DNA from: Cohnella abietis
GTDB taxonomy: Bacteria; Bacillota; Bacilli; Paenibacillales; Paenibacillaceae
Reading direction: 5' to 3'
DNA: 64,000 nucleotides
Assembly: GCF_004295585.1 (NCBI RefSeq)
Contig: NZ_AP019400.1
Coordinates: 3,508,001-3,572,000, forward strand
This document shows, piece by piece, positions 38,235 to 46,116 of the stretch. Every line of letters starts with the position of its first letter. The stretch's first letter is position 1. The notes beneath the pieces were generated by a model. It saw only the letters and a program-made list of their open reading frames with translations. It was not told the DNA's origin and searched no databases. The translations under genes were made by a program, and so were the position numbers.

Positions 38235-39790
38235 TAAGAATTCTCCCTTTGCTTAGTCGAGTCTTGCGGATCGTACATGGCGGGTCTTTTCTTCTGCCAT
38301 TTCCATGGCGCGGTCAACAGGGATAACAATAATTCCTTATACCGAATTGGGGACAATGGAGATAAATAAGGAACGCCAAAAGACGTCAGTGATGACAGAT
38401 AAATGACGATGATGAACATGGACAAGAAGAAACCCAGCATGCCGAATAGACAGCTGAATCCAAGAACGAAGAAACGAATAACCGTAACGGAGCCGCTCAA
38501 TGATTGATTGACAAGCGTAAACGTTGACACAGCAGTAACAGCTGAAACAACTAGCGTCGTCGGGCCCGTTATCCCTGCGGATATTGCCGCTTCTCCCACG
38601 ATCAACCCCCCAACAACTGCAACCGTTTGCCCTACAGCTTTGGGGAGACGCATTCCAGCCTCACGAAATAGCTCAAACAATCCGACCATAAGGAATAGAT
38701 CTAAAGGTCCTGACAAAGGCAGACCGAGCCTGGAAACAACGACAGTCGCAAGTAACGGAAAAGGAATTTGATCCAAATTGTAGGCCGATATCGCTACCCA
38801 GAACCCTGGAAAGAAAATGGCCACGATTAATCCCAGAATTCTAAGGATTCGCTCGAGAATGACATAATAGAAAGGCTGATGGAGGTCTTCTGGGGATTTA
38901 ATTAACGTCATTAAGTTAGTAGGTCCAACAAGAACCATAGGCGATCCATCAACAATAACCGCGAAACGTCCTCGAAGTAAGCTCTCGGCAATATAATCAG
39001 GGCGCCCCATGTAATCCAACAATGGAAATAGGGCGTAGGAGGAATCAGAAAGCCCTTCCTCTAGCTGCTGGCTTGATAATACGCCATCAACTTCAATTTT
39101 TTGAATTCGTTGCTTTACTTCTGCTAGGAGATCCTTATTCGTTATATCTGATATGTAGAGGAGCCCAACATTTGTTCTGCTTCTGGCTCCCAATTGATAG
39201 TATTCGATGCCCATAGTCGTTGTCTTTAATCGTTTACGAACGAGAGCGATGTTCATTTCTATCGACTCAGTGAAACCGTCGCGAGGTCCCTTAATAGAGA
39301 TCTCTGTATTGGATTCACTTGGAGAACGCTGTGGAGGACTTGCCATTTGAATGACATACAAGCTGCGCGTTGACTCGAAATAGAGCACTAAATTGCCCGA
39401 CATCACTTGCTGAATAAGATTTTGAACGGCCTGAGGCTCTTCAATCTGGTAGAAGTTCTGGTTTTCAAGTGCCGTACCAGGAAGGACTTGATCGCTCGAA
39501 GGAGGGAAATTCGTCAGAAGCTTTCTCAATTGCATGTAGAGAAAATCGTTTAATAGCTTGGCGTCAATCATCCCGTCGCAATAGATAAGCAGGGGATTTA
39601 GTAAATTAGGTTCATTTACTGAGAAATAGGGGCGAATATTAACGTCGGAAGAGTGTTTAAACAATTCATACAGGGCGGACTGACTCAAATCAGCAAGCTT
39701 CATTGTGGATATATCAGTATGCTTCGACTTCTCGGAGGAGTTGGTCTGATCTGCATAAAATGTTGTGCGGAACAATTTATCCAAGTTCAT
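38234..39790 (-). CDS. gerAA: Germinant receptor A subunit (GerA family)
   Basis: An N-terminal soluble domain of about 290 residues with LLIYCDGMIDAKLLNDF and the family segment ARSRTNVGLLYISDI, SYALFPLLDYMGRPDYIAESLLRGRFAVIVDGSP (split), is followed by about five transmembrane helices and a cytoplasmic tail with proline-rich ends. The length is usual for GerAA. It begins 13 nt before the end of the B-subunit gene (14-nt overlap). Confidence 0.94.
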   Translation of the reverse strand: MNLDKLFRTTFYADQTNSSEKSKHTDISTMKLADLSQSALYELFKHSSDVNIRPYFSVNEPNLLNPLLIYCDGMIDAKLLNDFLYMQLRKLLTNFPPSSDQVLPGTALENQNFYQIEEPQAVQNLIQQVMSGNLVLYFESTRSLYVIQMASPPQRSPSESNTEISIKGPRDGFTESIEMNIALVRKRLKTTTMGIEYYQLGARSRTNVGLLYISDITNKDLLAEVKQRIQKIEVDGVLSSQQLEEGLSDSSYALFPLLDYMGRPDYIAESLLRGRFAVIVDGSPMVLVGPTNLMTLIKSPEDLHQPFYYVILERILRILGLIVAIFFPGFWVAISAYNLDQIPFPLLATVVVSRLGLPLSGPLDLFLMVGLFELFREAGMRLPKAVGQTVAVVGGLIVGEAAISAGITGPTTLVVSAVTAVSTFTLVNQSLSGSVTVIRFFVLGFSCLFGMLGFFLSMFIIVIYLSSLTSFGVPYLSPLSPIRYKELLLSLLTAPWKWQKKRPAMYDPQDSTKQRENS

Positions 39791-40871
39791 GCTTACGTTT
39801 ACCTCGTTTCATCACGATCATGAGAAGGAGCAGGAAAGGAAAGAAGTAAAAGAAGGTACAGGCAAAAGGAAAGAAGTAGTACTGTAGAAAATGAAAAAAC
39901 ATGTTATCACTTATCCCTTTTTGCGAAGTCACAATGATGAGAACGCTGCAGGTAAGGAACATCCATATTCCCTTGCTTCGACTACGAGTCATTTTCAGAA
40001 GGTCAAAAAGTAAGAAAAGAGAAAGAGATATTCGGGTCAAAGATCCTGCCAGCCATTGATAAATAGACAAAAAATCCAAATGAGAAATGAATTTACCAAG
40101 GAGCACCATTCGCCACTGCTCAAACGCGGGATATCTCTGGTCAGCAGCTTCAAAAGGGCCAAAAATAGCAATCGAGGCCATTATTGGACCGAAAATCAAT
40201 CCGGTAACCGCCAGAGTTAAAAACAAAATCGAAGACAATCGGAATTTCTTACTTAAGTGCTGTTGCATGGCGAGCAGGAGAACAAACTCCACAAATCCAC
40301 CTAATGCATAGACGGTTCCGTGGAATATTGGCTTATACCCATTTGTGAAAATAGGGGTTAAATAGGAATAGTCCTTAAATTGAAAATTTACGCTCATAAC
40401 GAAAAATCCGAACAAAATAACAGCGGGAAGCAGTAAACCAGCTGCAATTGTTATCGTTCTAAGACCAGCCATTGCGGCGAAAAAGCTAGTTAAGACGAAT
40501 AGACTGACTGTGATGGGATAGGGAGTTTTGGGTAAATAGCTTACTTTAGTCCAAGAGGATGTATCTCGAACAGTTACGAATAAAATGAATATTAAAAACA
40601 CGATAATCGGCACGATGACTAGCCAAGCAATTAGAGGATTATAGTGAGCTTTAAACCAATCGTATAAGGACTTTTGATTCGTAAGTCTCATAACAAAAAA
40701 CACGATGATCGTCCAAATAATTAACGGAGGGATAGCCATAAAGGCACTAATCCAAGAATCTCTGTGTGCAGCATTGAGGATTAATGGAACGATAATAACA
40801 TGGTTGGTTATTCCAATAGCTAGAGTAAACAGCATCATCGTTTGAACAACATTTATTTTATGTGTAAGCAT
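39777..40871 (-). CDS. gerAB: Germinant receptor B subunit (GerAB, APC-like)
   Basis: A 364-residue protein with about ten hydrophobic segments, starting MLTHKINVVQTMMLFTLAIG and of the amino-acid-permease-like fold that forms the germinant-binding part. ATG 40871 has GGAGGGTG at 8 nt; the upstream ATG 40889 overlaps that site. It is the first gene, so the operon order is B-A-C instead of the common A-B-C. A sigma-G-like promoter lies 36-66 bp upstream. Confidence 0.92.
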   Translation of the reverse strand: MLTHKINVVQTMMLFTLAIGITNHVIIVPLILNAAHRDSWISAFMAIPPLIIWTIIVFFVMRLTNQKSLYDWFKAHYNPLIAWLVIVPIIVFLIFILFVTVRDTSSWTKVSYLPKTPYPITVSLFVLTSFFAAMAGLRTITIAAGLLLPAVILFGFFVMSVNFQFKDYSYLTPIFTNGYKPIFHGTVYALGGFVEFVLLLAMQQHLSKKFRLSSILFLTLAVTGLIFGPIMASIAIFGPFEAADQRYPAFEQWRMVLLGKFISHLDFLSIYQWLAGSLTRISLSLFLLFDLLKMTRSRSKGIWMFLTCSVLIIVTSQKGISDNMFFHFLQYYFFPFACTFFYFFPFLLLLMIVMKRGKRKHELG

Positions 40872-40906
40872 CAGTGCATCACCCTCCATTCCTCAATTAC
40901 TGCCCT

Positions 40907-40937
40907 TATTATGCTTAGTCGAAAGCGCGATTATGCA
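40907..40937 (-). promoter_or_regulatory. Sigma-G (forespore) promoter of the ger operon
   Basis: On the minus strand TGCATA (40937-40932) and CATAATA (40913-40907) are 18 nt apart. They match the sigma-G pattern (about TGAATA and CATACTA) and the context of a germinant receptor operon, which is expressed in the forespore in Bacillus. Confidence 0.75.
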
Positions 40938-41050
40938 AGAATTGGGAGCTGGGTATCCATTGAACTACCTATACAAGTCCGGTAAGCTGAGAGAGTGTCA
41001 ATTGTAAGCCTCTGTTTAATAGAGCAGGGAGAATATGAGGTGTGAAAATA

Positions 41051-41494
41051 ATGATGATGAAATGTAAAAGAGTTACGACGCATGATGAGTTAATGCAGGC
41101 TGCTAAAGTTCGAGAAGAAGTATTTGTTAAAGAGCAAGGGGTGCCAAGTGAGCTGGAAATAGATGAATATGATATCTCACCAGATGCCTGCTATCATTTT
41201 ATTGTTGTAGAAGAGGGACAGGCTATCGCAGCTGGAAGATTTAAGAGATTTGAGGAAGAAGCGGCTAAGATGCAACGGATAGCTGTCTTAAAGCCTTACC
41301 GCGGGATGGGTGTGGGAAAGCTCTTGCTTCAGAAAATGGAAGAAGAGGCTAAAGCGGATGGATTCAAGGCTTCCGTGCTAGATGCACAATGCTCGGCTGA
41401 GGTTTTTTATAGTAAATTGGGATATTTGGTAGAATCTGAGGAGCCTTTTTTGGATGCAGATATATGGCATGTGCGCATGCGTAAAAGCTTATAA
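41051..41494 (+). CDS. GNAT acetyltransferase of the ElaA/YjcF type
   Basis: 147 residues: VREEVFVKEQGVPSELEIDEYD is characteristic of ElaA/YjcF-like proteins, followed by motif A MQRIAVLKPYRGMGVGKLLL and motif B VLDAQCSAEVFYSKLGY. The acceptor is unknown. Several clustered starts (GTG 41042, ATG 41051, 41054, 41057) are possible; GAGGTG is 8 nt from 41051. It is monocistronic and transcribed away from the ger operon. Confidence 0.88.
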   Translation: MMMKCKRVTTHDELMQAAKVREEVFVKEQGVPSELEIDEYDISPDACYHFIVVEEGQAIAAGRFKRFEEEAAKMQRIAVLKPYRGMGVGKLLLQKMEEEAKADGFKASVLDAQCSAEVFYSKLGYLVESEEPFLDADIWHVRMRKSL

Positions 41495-41630
41495 AGTTGG
41501 AAAATTGACACTTTAGGCCTCTTTTTTGACTTAAAGTCTATAAATATAGCAACTTTTGAGGCCAATTTTCGTTATTACATGTGATTAAATAAATAGATAT
41601 AGTTCACAACTAGATTAGAAGGAGACAGCT

Positions 41631-43700
41631 ATGAAAAAAAGCTTTACGCAATTGTTTATCGCCGTACTGTTATTTTGTTCAATTCCACTTTCAGTAAACG
41701 CAGCAGATATTACAGGAGGAATGGAAAAACTCATTCTCACGCAAGGCTCTAAGCAGATGATACATAATGGTAAAAGCATAACCGCTTCGCAACCGCTTAC
41801 TATTACGAAAGGAGTTACTTATGTTGCAGCTAGATCATTCATGACAGAAATTTATGGCACAGTTGTCTATGAAGCCAAATCTAAGGAATATGTTCTTACT
41901 GTAGGTGAAACAGAGCTAAGAATGACAGTTGGTAAAACAACATATTTGTTAAATAAAAATTCTATTATTTATGGATCAAGCGCACCGTATTTGCTCAATG
42001 GGACATTAATGGTACCTCTTCGTACAGTGGCTACTAACTTTGAAATAGACCTGTTAGATCTTCCGAAGGAAAAGAAAGTGGAGCTCACTTGGGGGGCAAA
42101 GCCGGTAGCTAAGTTTACCGTGTCGAATGCGAATCCTTACGCTGAGCAAACCCAGGTTACTTATAAGGATTTGTCCTATCATCCTGGTGGACTCGGTATT
42201 GTAGATGAACGTTGGGAGAACAATTTTGACGTCTTTGATGCAAAGGGAGTTTATACAGTATCTCATTGGGTACAGGATGAAAACGGGACTTGGAGTGATC
42301 CGTACACAGTTAAAGTAACAGTTAAAGCACCTAACCAGCCTCCAGTTGCCATGTTTTCGACAGATAAGGCCTCTTATAAAATGGGGGAGCTTATTCAATA
42401 CACAGATCTAAGCACAGATGATGAGAACCGCATAACTAGCCGTGTATGGGATAACAATAAAAGTGGATTTTTTGTACCCGGACCACAAACAATTACATTG
42501 ACCGTTACTGACGCGCATGGCGAAGTTGACGAATATAGCTATACAGTTAATATTGAAGATGAGACTCTGTATACACAGGAGCAGTTTAACTTGGTCTACA
42601 CTCCGCTTGGAGGAAAGTTTGGAATGAGTGGCTCAGGTGTATTAGATTATCGGACATTAAATTATACGATTATTGATGGTCAGACAACTCTATTCAGATC
42701 TAATAGTCCTGAAACGATAGAGAATGAAGGAATCTATTACGAGGATACAGTATCAGGGGATGTAAGATTCCTCATCCATAATTACAATACTATGAAAAAG
42801 AATGTGAAAATTTCTATCGTAGTAACTAATGAGAATACTGAAGCTGCGAATGTACGCTTAGGGCCTGCGGGCTTAGGCGGACCTCATATCTACGTATCTA
42901 CAGCAGGACGTGCAGGAGTTGCGAATTTTCTGGAAGCTTTATTGAACCCGAAATACTCCAATGTGGCTATACCAGCCGGCGAGAGTCGCATTATATTCAA
43001 GGAATATAGTGATAAAATCCTTAAGCCAGGGGACGTATACTCAATGGTCGGTGATATTCGGATGAATATGCCGCTTAAGGTACAAGTCGTTGTGACAGAT
43101 GCTACTCGTGATATTATTGGCACTGTTCCTAAGCTTTCCATATTACCGGTTAAGGGACATATGAGAGGGACGTTTGATAATGCTAATCGGAGTATAATCA
43201 TTAACCAGACTGTTGGTAATGAGCCGGGCAGACTCATTCTTGCTGATAATACTGTTGATACCCGCCTCTCAGGGATAGATAAGACAACGGATACTGAAGT
43301 GCTGAACTCGGGTAACTATGGTGTGCTTTACACAATTAGACTCAATTTTGTTAAGCCTCATACTGCGATTGCCATCAACCCACGTGGTGGGCACTATGCC
43401 GGAGCATTCACAGTAAATGGTAAGGTCGTATATGCACCTCAATCAGGTATTCTAGCAAATCCGAATGAGGCCGGTATGCTTTATCGTACAGGAGATACAG
43501 AGGAATCAGTCACTATCGTATTCACCCCTGCGGGAGGCAGCAACCTTCCGATTAACCTTCTGTTTTTACCAATGCCAGTTCCAGCATCATCCGAACCAGT
43601 AGTGGATCCGCAGTCCGGATCGGAAACAGGATCCGGTGCTGAGACGGGAGCAGGTGCTCAGTCTGGGTCAGGGACTGAAACTGGGACATCTGCGGAGTAA
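41631..43700 (+). CDS. Secreted stalk protein with copper-amine-oxidase-N and PKD-like domains
   Basis: The signal peptide MKKSFTQLFIAVLLFCSIPL ends near SVNAAD. Residues about 35-145 are a CuAmine_oxidN1-type domain (GVTYVAARSF, LMVPLRTVATNFEI), common on surfaces of Paenibacillus. Two PKD-like beta domains follow (about 155-235 and 240-310, each ending VTVKA or YTVNIED), then a large C-terminal region without a recognised family. The last 40 residues are a low-complexity Gly/Ser/Thr/Glu tail. There is no LPXTG sorting motif, so it is secreted or loosely wall-bound. AAGGAGAC precedes the ATG. Confidence 0.8.
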   Translation: MKKSFTQLFIAVLLFCSIPLSVNAADITGGMEKLILTQGSKQMIHNGKSITASQPLTITKGVTYVAARSFMTEIYGTVVYEAKSKEYVLTVGETELRMTVGKTTYLLNKNSIIYGSSAPYLLNGTLMVPLRTVATNFEIDLLDLPKEKKVELTWGAKPVAKFTVSNANPYAEQTQVTYKDLSYHPGGLGIVDERWENNFDVFDAKGVYTVSHWVQDENGTWSDPYTVKVTVKAPNQPPVAMFSTDKASYKMGELIQYTDLSTDDENRITSRVWDNNKSGFFVPGPQTITLTVTDAHGEVDEYSYTVNIEDETLYTQEQFNLVYTPLGGKFGMSGSGVLDYRTLNYTIIDGQTTLFRSNSPETIENEGIYYEDTVSGDVRFLIHNYNTMKKNVKISIVVTNENTEAANVRLGPAGLGGPHIYVSTAGRAGVANFLEALLNPKYSNVAIPAGESRIIFKEYSDKILKPGDVYSMVGDIRMNMPLKVQVVVTDATRDIIGTVPKLSILPVKGHMRGTFDNANRSIIINQTVGNEPGRLILADNTVDTRLSGIDKTTDTEVLNSGNYGVLYTIRLNFVKPHTAIAINPRGGHYAGAFTVNGKVVYAPQSGILANPNEAGMLYRTGDTEESVTIVFTPAGGSNLPINLLFLPMPVPASSEPVVDPQSGSETGSGAETGAGAQSGSGTETGTSAE

Positions 43701-43719
43701 GGGTTAGTGAGTAGCAGTA

Positions 43720-43764
43720 GAGAAGCCGTTTTGGAGCATATTTATATGCCCAAGACGGCTTCTC
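43720..43764. terminator. Long hairpin after the stalk-protein gene
   Basis: GAGAAGCCGTTTTGG and CCAAGACGGCTTCTC pair with one G-U, extended by GCATA-TTTA-TATGC at the tip, giving about 20 bp. No T-run follows, so termination may be partial or the element may be structural. Confidence 0.6.
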
Positions 43765-43787
43765 GTACGTAATGGAAACAAAAAATG

Positions 43788-45000
43788 ATGCGATAGAGCA
43801 CGGTGGATCCACTATGGGCCTCGCTAACCAGAAAAAAGCTGCAATAGAGAACGCAGCGTCCACTAACGCTCCCGCTAACCCGAAAAAGCTGCAATAGAGA
43901 ACGCAGCGTCCACTAACGCTCCCACTAACCAGAAAAAAGCTGCAATAGAGAACACAGCGTCCACTAACGCTCCCGCTAACGGTAGCGTCCACTAACGCCC
44001 CCGCTAACCCGAAAAAAGCAGCAATAGAGAACGCAGCGTCCACTAACGCTCCCACTAACCCGAAAAATGCCTCAATAGAGAACGCAGCGTCCACTAACGC
44101 TCCCGCTAACCCGAAAAATGCCTCAATAGAGAACACAGCGTCCACTAACGCTCCCGCTAACCAGAAAAAAGCTGCAATAGAGAACGCAGCGTCCACTAAC
44201 GCTCCGGCTAACTCGAAAAATGCCTCAATAGAGAACGCAGCGTCCACTAACGCTCCCTCTGACCCGAAAAAAGCTGCAATAGAGAACGCAGTGTCCACTA
44301 ACGCCCCGCTAACCCGAAAAAAGCTGCAATAGAGAACGCATGATCCACTAACGACCCCGCTAACCCGAAAAAAGCTGCAATAGAGAACGCAGCGTCCACT
44401 AACGCTCCCACTAACCCGAAAAAAGCTGCAATAGAGAACGCAGCGTCCACAAACGCTCCCACTAACCAGAAAAAAGTTGCAATAGAGAACGCAGCGTCCA
44501 CTAACGCTCCCGCTAACCCGAAAAATGCCTCAATAGAGAACGCAGCGTCCACTAACGCCACCGCCAACCCGAAAAAAGCTGTAATAGAGAACGCAGCGTC
44601 CACTAACGCTCCCGCTAACCCGAAAAATGCCTCAATAGAGAACGCAGCGTCCACTAACGCTCCCGCTAACCCGAAAAAAGCTGCAATAGAGAACGCAGCG
44701 TCCACTAAAGCCACCGCCAACCAGAAAAAAGCTGCAATAGAGAACGCAGCGTCCACTAACGCTCCCGCTAACCCTAAAAATGCCTCAATAGAGAACGCAG
44801 CGTCCACTAACGCTCCCACTAACCCGAAAAAAGCTGCAATAGAGAACGCAGTGTCCACTAACGCCACCGCCAACCAGAAAAAAGCTGCAATAGAGAACGC
44901 AGGATCCACTAACTACCCCGCCAACCAGAAAAAAGCTGAAGTAGTGAACCCACGATTCACTATGGGCCTCGCTAACCAGCAAAATGCTGCAATAATCACC
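43788..45000 (+). repeat. 51-bp tandem repeat array 3 (about 24 units)
   Basis: TAGA elements recur from 43794 to 44942 at 51-bp steps, with a few 50-bp steps and one unit near 43981 that has lost about 33 bp. The unit is AATAGAGAACGCAGCG, TCCACTAACG, CTCCCGCTAACC and AAAAAAGCTGC or AAAATGCCTC. GCTGC and GCAGC flank AATAGAGAAC and could pair. Both end units read CACTATGGGCC where internal units read CACTAACG. Open frames on the minus strand are artefacts of the period. It lies between two genes in the same direction. Confidence 0.95.
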
Positions 45001-45008
45001 CAAGAGAG

Positions 45009-45137
45009 TTACTGAAGAGAATTACTGAAGAGAATTACTGAAGAGAATTACTGAAGAGAGTCACTGAAGAGAGTCACTGAAGAGAGTTACCGAAGAAAGT
45101 TACCCAAGAGAAGTTACCCAAGAGAAGTTACCCAAAA
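45009..45137 (+). repeat. 13-14-bp minisatellite after array 3
   Basis: About nine degrading copies, first GAAGAGAATTACT (13 bp), then GAAGAGAGTCACT, then CAAGAGAAGTTACC (14 bp). The sequence from 45138 to 45248 holds no gene. Confidence 0.85.
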
Positions 45138-45248
45138 GAAGCGGCAAAGTGTTTGATTTGTACGGAGGTGGCAAAGCGAAATTTAGCAAATTTTGTGGAC
45201 GTTTTTTCGTGCGGATGATTACAATATCGCTATTCTAGAATAAAACAT

Positions 45249-45278
45249 TTGACGTTGATAATCATTATCAATTAAACT
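45249..45278 (+). promoter_or_regulatory. Promoter with a perfect Fur box in its spacer
   Basis: TTGACG (45249-45254) and TAAACT (45273-45278) flank TTGATAATCATTATCAA (45255-45271). The latter contains a perfect 7-1-7 Fur operator, TGATAAT-C-ATTATCA. Fur-Fe(II) binding would occlude the promoter when iron is plentiful. Confidence 0.82.
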
Positions 45279-45312
45279 GTATATAGTCAGGAGAAGGAGT
45301 TGAATTTACAAC

Positions 45313-46116
45313 ATGCAAACATCGACAAACTCAGGAGGGCTAGTGTTTCACTTTTCCTCCGTTAAGAAGCTGTCTTCTGATGAACTTGTCGCGGCTCCTC
45401 TTGGACAAGGAATCGTACATAAGAAACAATTAACAGACGAGTGGATAGAAGTAAATGAAGGTCTTCCCGAGCAAACTCACATTAATCGACTACAAGCCTA
45501 TGAGGATCAATTATATGCATGCTCTAATAAAGGACTTTTTGTACGTGAGGAAGAGAATTGGGAGCAGACCCAGCTATGCGTTGGCTGTTATCAATATAAG
45601 CAATTCGGTGAGGTAGCTCTTGCAGGAACATCGTGTGGATTGTGGTACACCGAGGATAGTGAGTGGCACCTCATGATGCGCTCTGACATTATTGTTTACG
45701 ATTTTTTGTATTTACCTCAATACGTCGTGCTTGGAACAAACGAAGGTCTATCTATTCTGGATCGGATGACTTCATCTTGGATGAATTTCAATTATGGCTC
45801 TGCCGTAACAAGTCTAGCTGTGTATCACAGTCGCATAGTCGGTGCTACAGAGCATGGTGATTTGTTAGTAGGCAATCAGCGAGGCGGCTTTGAACGCTAT
45901 GCAATGGGAAAAACATTTGTGTTCTCGGTCGTTACTCGTGGTCAAGAGGTGTTCGCTTGTACCGACCGAGGCTTATATCGTATTAGTCACATCCGCAATC
46001 AGATCGCATTAAAGGCATTAAAGATCGGCTGTCAGGTGACGGACGTGGATTTAGATGACCAATATCTTTATATTGCTACCCTATTTGAGGGAGTACAGCG
46101 TTTAGACAGATTATAA
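45313..46116 (+). CDS. Fur-controlled putative beta-propeller protein
   Basis: A 267-residue soluble protein made of repeated blade-like strands, each with a pattern like LYACSNKGLFVREEENWEQ, VVLGTNEGLSILDR, VFACTDRGLYRISH and LYIATLFEGVQRLD (about five to six blades). It resembles two-component-regulator propellers, but no signal peptide or second domain is present. Six cysteines (including CVGC) are notable for an iron-regulated protein. The Fur box 42 bp upstream points to a job under iron limitation. Function unknown. The ATG has AAGGAG at 13 nt, a rather long spacing. Confidence 0.75.
   Translation: MQTSTNSGGLVFHFSSVKKLSSDELVAAPLGQGIVHKKQLTDEWIEVNEGLPEQTHINRLQAYEDQLYACSNKGLFVREEENWEQTQLCVGCYQYKQFGEVALAGTSCGLWYTEDSEWHLMMRSDIIVYDFLYLPQYVVLGTNEGLSILDRMTSSWMNFNYGSAVTSLAVYHSRIVGATEHGDLLVGNQRGGFERYAMGKTFVFSVVTRGQEVFACTDRGLYRISHIRNQIALKALKIGCQVTDVDLDDQYLYIATLFEGVQRLDRL

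Noticed and set aside
41499..41578. Long-range inverted repeat (GAAAATTG...GGCCTC with GAGGCCAATTTTC) after the acetyltransferase gene as a terminator
   Set aside because: The pairing is split by an 8-nt insertion and a 40-nt loop, and no T-run follows the second arm; it may be chance.
43552..45003. Minus-strand frames encoding DAAFSIAAFFGLAGALV-like repeats over array 3
   Set aside because: Frames start in repeats or run into the 3' end of the stalk-protein gene on the other strand, with no ribosome site. Length changes in units break the frame.
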